Shown piece after piece: positions 59,301 through 64,000 of a stretch of 64,000 bases of DNA. Source of the stretch: Vibrio galatheae (GTDB lineage: Bacteria > Pseudomonadota > Gammaproteobacteria > Enterobacterales > Vibrionaceae). A model generated the notes under the pieces. That model saw nothing but the letters and a program-made list of their open reading frames with translations, made no database searches and was not told the DNA's origin. Within the stretch, counting starts at the first letter, position 1. Each line of letters opens with the position of its first letter. Made by a program: the position numbers and the translations under genes. The stretch covers positions 1-64,000 of the forward strand of contig NZ_JXXV01000027.1 in assembly GCF_000967545.1 (NCBI RefSeq), written 5' to 3'.

Positions 59301-60859
59301 AGCAAGCGAAAATCTCAATTGATAGCCAAGAGATCGCGACTGAAGAGGGTTCTTTAAGTTCGATTGATATTCAGTTTGATAACAACGGCGAGGCTGTGCT
59401 TAATCTAAACTACCCAGAAGCTGGTCAAATGCAGCTCAATGCCAAATACAGCGGTCAAGGTGATGAATCAGGATTAACCCTAGTGGGTAGTGATCAGTTT
59501 GTCTCCGTCCCTAAAGCGCTAGGTGTGGTTGCAAAAAATAGTAGTGGTGCCGATGGTAGTTGTTCAGACGCAAATATAAGCTGTAATGTGTTTACTAAGG
59601 CAGGGCAGGAGTTTTCTCAACAGGTTATCGCTTATGCTGAACCTGAAAGTGATGGCACAGCGGTAGTTACAAAAAACTATACAAATGGTGTGACACTTGA
59701 GCATGAAATCATTGCTCCAAGCACGGCTGACGGCGGAGTGGTTGGTGTTCTTGGTACATCTTCTGCGACCATTACTTTGGGTGAAATGACGACGATTAAT
59801 CAGAGCGTTTCTGAAGTCGGGGTGTTTGATTTTAAAGTAAAACCTAATACCTATTTAGGAAGTTCACTTGATACTCCTGATGGCGTGGCATCAAATGTCG
59901 GGCGCTTTGTTCCAGCCTACTTTAATGTTCAGCCCAGTGCTCAAGCGCCAATGCTTAGGTCGGTCTGTCAAGTCGGCACGGAGTGGTTTACCTACATCGG
60001 ACAATCCTTTAGCTATTTGGTTAACCCAAGCTTAGTGCTTAATCCGGTCGTGGTCGATGGGTCTAGCGTCACCAGCAACTACTTTATCGGCCAATGGTGG
60101 CGCTACAGCGGCAATTGGGCTGGGCGCAGTTACGCCAGCAGCAATGGGTTAGGTATCGAGTTTAATCCAGACAATCTCGCATCTTTGCAGCGAGCGGATA
60201 CTTCAGGTAGTCAATTAGAACTGGTGGATGAAAAGGTTACTTACGTCAAACAAGTAACGCCAATCGAGCCATTTGATGCCAGCTTTGATTTGACAGTTAG
60301 TAAAGCTGACCTGACTGATTTAGACAACGTTTGTTTTAAAACCGCAGATAGCAATAGTGCCAATGACTGTTTGAGCCATACCTTTTCTGATGTCGATGGT
60401 AATATGCAGTTACGATGGGGACAAATGCTGATCCACAATACCTATGGAGCAGAAGTTTCTCCGGTGCGGCAGCGTGTAGAAGTTCAACACTTTGCCAACA
60501 ATCGCTTCCAGACCAATACTGCTGATTCGTGTACTGACTTTGTTGCCGTGGGGCGGTTTAGTTTCACATCTAGTGATTATAATGTCGTGATCAATGGTTC
60601 CCCGACTCAACCTGAGGTTAATGCTAGCTTGATGAACAGTACTATTGATAAAGGTGAGGGTTGGATAGAGTTCTCTGCTCCAGGAGCAAATGCAACTGGT
60701 GAAATCAGCACTTCTTTCAATCTAGAAACTCATGGTATTCCTTGGCTCAAACGAGATATCAGCGGCAATAGTGCATTTGATGAACAAGAGTCCGGTGTTG
60801 TTCAATTTGGTATCTACCGAGGAAACGACCGAGTGATCTGGTGGAGTGAAAAAAACTAG
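56339..60859 (+). CDS. mshQ: MSHA-associated giant secreted protein MshQ
   Basis: 1506-residue exported protein, the last gene of the MSHA locus. In order: a signal peptide (residues 1-20, cleavage after SFAA or SFA); a Cys-containing head; four tandem 35-residue repeats (about 140-280); a LamG/concanavalin-like lectin domain (about 315-540, VALYHLEESWTG to FDGFIDEVQIFDIALS); a second lectin-like domain (about 545-805, CFTDDFNNGSLSDLW); and a long C-terminal region matching the MshQ-type DUF6701 domain. The ATG at 56339 is used; a GTG three bases earlier is equally in frame. Its function is unknown; the domains suggest a surface or pilus-tip adhesin. Confidence 0.88.
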   Translation: MIVRRIFLLMLGCIVLPSFAATNYVLSPGMDLSDLPSCSTNNWDINPFTNVYHCRNGKVELDTRDSIEASSNSVLKADDGFSFDGKNTIGSPSARIDLESSWGSIDWSENANKLYGGITANSSDISLEDVEVTGGVVTGGDIDIKDSSIGGEVSSSNNKVTIKDSDVGGNINASGDIVIEGVEVAGSITTPNNQITIKDSDVAGDIYANGDIVIEESEVTGNITTPNNKITIKESDVVGNISANGDVVIEDSNIRGNIISTNNKVELKDGTQVIGDVTAGQPNWGTVYVKDGSSVVGTCLYRTEPENACNSADLPEPVALYHLEESWTGANGEVKDSSGNGLHGRAYNGASTEPASSNSALPAIDMMGTCGYGSFVNSQDQYVEITDNSLLDMDGSFTVSAWIYPKSLPDSDLFSIVSKDSNFEFHLNSDGKIFWWWLDEDGDEHSITSNKSVSLDQWSFITIRYDEDKERAELYIDAKKRGNRKSEQPEINSKPLQIGHEGYPGRAFDGFIDEVQIFDIALSKQQIQVLMEQRHECSSSPELQCFTDDFNNGSLSDLWVTSTSKGSFTPGIVNNRLRFTEAVRNQATASSYQRLFPARDNLVEVEFDHFAYGGNGADGIAIVLSDATVTPSAGAFGGPLGYGFKRNEPGFSGGWLGVGIDEYGNFSNEGGTGSEPGRRRQSVALRGSGVGETGYKYLAGACNNGNSNQSGNCLDPKVDDNNTSDPSQVHRYKIVVDSRNTGQSNVEIFRRIGAGSNWQTIVGPIDVLASQYAQSPIPEDFLLSITGSTGGSRNNHEIDNFQVCALNSRPIEDQIDHFRFSHTGSGLTCNAEEVTIQACKNSTCSELYTGSVTATLTPSSVSGGGGWVGGNEVTFSGGSAKFDLRKNQPGTVTIGVSGSSPTTKPFSTTLCSSGGSAFASDKCAISFQESGFVVDVADMYANSAATAVIKAVKASDSSQQCVPSFGNVTKKVGFWSTYISPDIDNVIEQAKISIDSQEIATEEGSLSSIDIQFDNNGEAVLNLNYPEAGQMQLNAKYSGQGDESGLTLVGSDQFVSVPKALGVVAKNSSGADGSCSDANISCNVFTKAGQEFSQQVIAYAEPESDGTAVVTKNYTNGVTLEHEIIAPSTADGGVVGVLGTSSATITLGEMTTINQSVSEVGVFDFKVKPNTYLGSSLDTPDGVASNVGRFVPAYFNVQPSAQAPMLRSVCQVGTEWFTYIGQSFSYLVNPSLVLNPVVVDGSSVTSNYFIGQWWRYSGNWAGRSYASSNGLGIEFNPDNLASLQRADTSGSQLELVDEKVTYVKQVTPIEPFDASFDLTVSKADLTDLDNVCFKTADSNSANDCLSHTFSDVDGNMQLRWGQMLIHNTYGAEVSPVRQRVEVQHFANNRFQTNTADSCTDFVAVGRFSFTSSDYNVVINGSPTQPEVNASLMNSTIDKGEGWIEFSAPGANATGEISTSFNLETHGIPWLKRDISGNSAFDEQESGVVQFGIYRGNDRVIWWSEKN
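56756..57178 (+). repeat. Four tandem 105-bp repeats in mshQ
   Basis: Four units of 105, 105, 105 and 108 bases encode 35-36 residue repeats of the form GDIVIE-x-x-EV-x-G-x-ITTPNN plus ITIKDSDV-x-G-x-I-x-AN. Each unit is two half-turns of about 17 residues, the pattern of a right-handed beta-helix. DNA identity is high enough to show internal duplication, but the copies have diverged. Confidence 0.9.
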
Positions 60860-62112
<1,253 letters not shown>

Positions 62113-62166
62113 TTTGAATGATCTTGGCCTAGTGCCAAGATTGGCAAGATAAGGATCTCATATTCC

Positions 62167-63039
62167 ATGAAGCCTATTTTTGGCCGAGGACCTTCACTAC
62201 AGTTACGCCTGTTTTTTGCCGTTATTCTATCAGCCAGCCTTATGCTGGCTGATAGTCGTTTAGGCACATTTGCTCAAGTTCGTTATTTGCTCAATAGTAT
62301 GGTCGCTCCGATTCAGTACTTGGCTGACGTCCCACGTGTGATGTTTGACGGTGCTTACGAACGTTTCAATGTTCGTCAAGACTATATGGAGAGTACTCGC
62401 TTACTGAAGCGTGAAGTGCTTCGCCTCAAGAATGATCTCTTGTTGCTTGATCAGTATCGTGAAGAAAATCAAAGGCTGCGCAAGCTGTTAGGCTCTTCAT
62501 TTATCCGCGATGAACGTAAAGTTGTCACAGAAGTCATGGCGGTGGATACCTCTCCTTACCGTCACCAAGTTGTGATCGATAAAGGCCATATCGATGGCGT
62601 ATATGTTGGTCAGCCTGTCGCAAACGAAAAAGGCATTGTCGGACAAGTCACCTTCGTTTCGGCGCACAATAGTCGAGTTTTACTCCTAACAGACAGTCTA
62701 AGCGCGATCCCTGTTCAGGTGATCCGTAATGATATTCGAGTGATCGCCTCAGGGAACGGTAAGTCTGATCGTATTAACCTTGACCATATCCCGATTAGTC
62801 TGGATATCGAAGAGGGCGATCTCTTGGTCACCTCAGGTTTAGGTGGCATCTATCCGGAAGGATTTCCTGTTGCTCACGTCGCGAAAGTAGAGCGAGACAC
62901 TGCGCGTGAATTTGCTGTGATTGATGCAGAGCCAGTGGTCGATTTTGAACGACTGCGTTATTTGTTGCTTATTTGGCCGAATGATTCTCGTCAGGATAAA
63001 ATTCAGCAGGTCAGCCCAGAATCTATAGAGGAACAATAA
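62167..63039 (+). CDS. mreC: Rod shape-determining protein MreC
   Basis: 290-residue bitopic protein linking MreB to the periplasmic wall-synthesis enzymes. One N-terminal membrane helix (about 13-31) precedes a coiled coil (about 65-110, ESTRLLKREVLRLKNDLLLL). Two beta domains follow, with the family motifs VDTSPYRHQVVIDKGHIDGV and VTSGLGGIYPEGFPVAHVAK. The ATG lies after AAGGATCTC. It ends three bases before mreD, in the conserved operon mreBCD. Confidence 0.95.
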   Translation: MKPIFGRGPSLQLRLFFAVILSASLMLADSRLGTFAQVRYLLNSMVAPIQYLADVPRVMFDGAYERFNVRQDYMESTRLLKREVLRLKNDLLLLDQYREENQRLRKLLGSSFIRDERKVVTEVMAVDTSPYRHQVVIDKGHIDGVYVGQPVANEKGIVGQVTFVSAHNSRVLLLTDSLSAIPVQVIRNDIRVIASGNGKSDRINLDHIPISLDIEEGDLLVTSGLGGIYPEGFPVAHVAKVERDTAREFAVIDAEPVVDFERLRYLLLIWPNDSRQDKIQQVSPESIEEQ

Positions 63040-63042
63040 ACA

Positions 63043-63531
63043 ATGACAAATAGTGTACTAAAAGGAAAGTTTGTCATTGCTTGTTCGTTTTTAATTGCGC
63101 TAACACTGCAAACGATCCCTTGGCCAGGCATGCTCGATTTACTGCGTCCATCTTGGCTACTACTGGTGGCATGCTACTGGGTTTTAGCCCTACCTCATCG
63201 GGTGAACGTTGGCTCAGCGCTAATCTTGGGTTTGCTGTGGGATCTATTGCTTGGATCCACTTTGGGAATTCGCGGAATGATGATGTCGATTGTCATCTAC
63301 CTAGTCGCGTTGAACTTCCTTGTTATTCGCAACATGGCGCTATGGCAGCAGGCCATTTTGATCGGTGTGATGTCGGTTCTGCTTGATGTGCTGATTTTCT
63401 GTGGTGAATACCTCATTCAAGATGTGGCCTTTAATCCGGTCTCATTATGGAGTGGACTCATCAACTGTGTTCTATGGCCATGGATGTTCCTATTGATGCG
63501 TCGTGTTAGACGCCACTGGCATATAAGATAG
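63043..63531 (+). CDS. mreD: Rod shape-determining protein MreD
   Basis: 162-residue polytopic inner-membrane protein with about five or six helices, which completes the MreBCD elongation complex. Typical segments are ALTLQTIPWPGMLDLLRPSW and VGSALILGLLWDLLLGSTLG, with the conserved Pro-Trp and Gly-Asp features. It follows mreC by three bases, and yhdE starts three bases after its stop, so the genes form one transcription unit. No anomaly was seen. Confidence 0.94.
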   Translation: MTNSVLKGKFVIACSFLIALTLQTIPWPGMLDLLRPSWLLLVACYWVLALPHRVNVGSALILGLLWDLLLGSTLGIRGMMMSIVIYLVALNFLVIRNMALWQQAILIGVMSVLLDVLIFCGEYLIQDVAFNPVSLWSGLINCVLWPWMFLLMRRVRRHWHIR

Positions 63532-63534
63532 AAA

Positions 63535-64000
63535 ATGACCCAACCTTTAATTTTGGCTTCAGGCTCGCCACGACGCAAAGAGCTGTTATCTCAACTTGGT
63601 TACACGTTCTCGGTAGTAAAAACGGATGTCGAAGAGTGCCGTCAAACGGGTGAAACTGCACTGCAATATGTTTCTCGCTTGGCAAAAGATAAGGCGATGG
63701 CCGCCGTTGTTCAGCAGCCAGCTTCAGTTGTAATTGGTTCGGATACCATAGTCGTATGTGACGAACAGGTATTGGAAAAGCCCGATGATTTAGCGCATGC
63801 TAAACAAATGCTATTGGCGCTCTCAGGCAGAGCGCATCAGGTGATGACAGCTGTGACTGTTGCCACACATGAAATTCAAGAAACGGTCGTAGTAACGACA
63901 GACGTATGGTTTAAAACCTTGTCAGAGCAAGAAATAGAACAATATTGGCATACGGGTGAACCATGCGATAAGGCTGGTAGTTATGGTATTCAGGGGTTAG
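63535..64000 (+). CDS. yhdE: Maf-like dTTP/UTP pyrophosphatase YhdE (partial, cut by window end)
   Basis: Nucleotide pyrophosphatase of the Maf family, which removes dTTP, UTP and modified pyrimidine nucleotides. 155 codons are visible and the frame is open at the window edge. The Maf signature is intact: LILASGSPRRKELLSQLGY at the N-terminus, VIGSDTIVVCD with the metal-binding Asp, and KAGSYGIQG at the visible end. The full protein is normally about 190 residues, so some 35 are missing. It is the usual fourth gene after mreBCD and is three bases from mreD. Confidence 0.95.
   Translation, partial: MTQPLILASGSPRRKELLSQLGYTFSVVKTDVEECRQTGETALQYVSRLAKDKAMAAVVQQPASVVIGSDTIVVCDEQVLEKPDDLAHAKQMLLALSGRAHQVMTAVTVATHEIQETVVVTTDVWFKTLSEQEIEQYWHTGEPCDKAGSYGIQGL

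Overview
This window is chromosomal DNA from a gammaproteobacterium, almost certainly a Vibrio. The gene order is the typical Vibrio one: tuf-bfd-bfr, rpsF-priB-rpsR-rplI, dnaB-alr, pgi, a zinc-type operon, ytfJ/ytfK/msrA/tamA/tamB/ytfP, fbp, mpl, thiBPQ, lysC, pglL, uvrA, galU, qstR, ssb, csrD, the whole MSHA pilus locus, and mreBCD-yhdE. Coding density is high, nearly every gene has a recognisable family, and there is no insertion sequence, prophage, CRISPR array, tRNA or rRNA. Names rest on recognised family motifs and synteny read by eye; no database search was run.

Layout. 1-2700: the end of tuf, iron storage (bfd, bfr) and the S6/PriB/S18/L9 operon with a candidate autoregulatory leader. 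2779-8835: a DUF481 outer-membrane protein, dnaB, alr, a short degenerate reading frame, yjbQ and pgi. 8908-14316: a TIGR03899-like gene, an overlooked 34-codon membrane-peptide ORF, then a leftward operon (DUF2607, His-rich DUF2796/ZrgA, ABC ATPase, MacB-type permease, DUF3299) headed by a palindrome that matches a Zur operator and also looks like a terminator; ytfJ lies upstream. 14525-21830: ytfK, msrA, the tamAB envelope translocation pair, ytfP and a small lipoprotein. 21879-28754: fbp, mpl, ubiX and a TPP-riboswitch-controlled thiBPQ thiamine importer. 28844-35771: a perfect 7-bp x 8 tandem repeat after darP, pmbA, lysC under a lysine riboswitch, a class V aminotransferase and the O-oligosaccharyltransferase pglL. 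35839-41254: uvrA with a LexA-like box, galU, the competence regulator qstR, and ssb.

41420-60859 is one co-oriented MSHA type IV pilus block: csrD (mshH), mshI-J-K-L-M-N-E-G-F, then mshB-A and mshC-D-O-P-Q. It encodes the inner-membrane platform (I, J, K, G), the secretin (L), ATPases (M, E), the major pilin MshA and minor pilins, and the very large repeat- and lectin-containing MshQ. A strong terminator after mshA divides the pilin genes. MshE carries two c-di-GMP-binding MshEN motifs, and the adjacent CsrD has degenerate GGDEF and EAL motifs. 61069-64000 holds the rod-shape genes mreBCD and the start of yhdE, which is cut by the window edge.

The most interesting parts are the zinc-type operon and its dual-looking control element, the small membrane-peptide ORF at 9961, the two kinds of tandem repeat (inside zrgA and after darP), and the four 35-residue repeats of MshQ. 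Most of the rest is standard Vibrio core genome.
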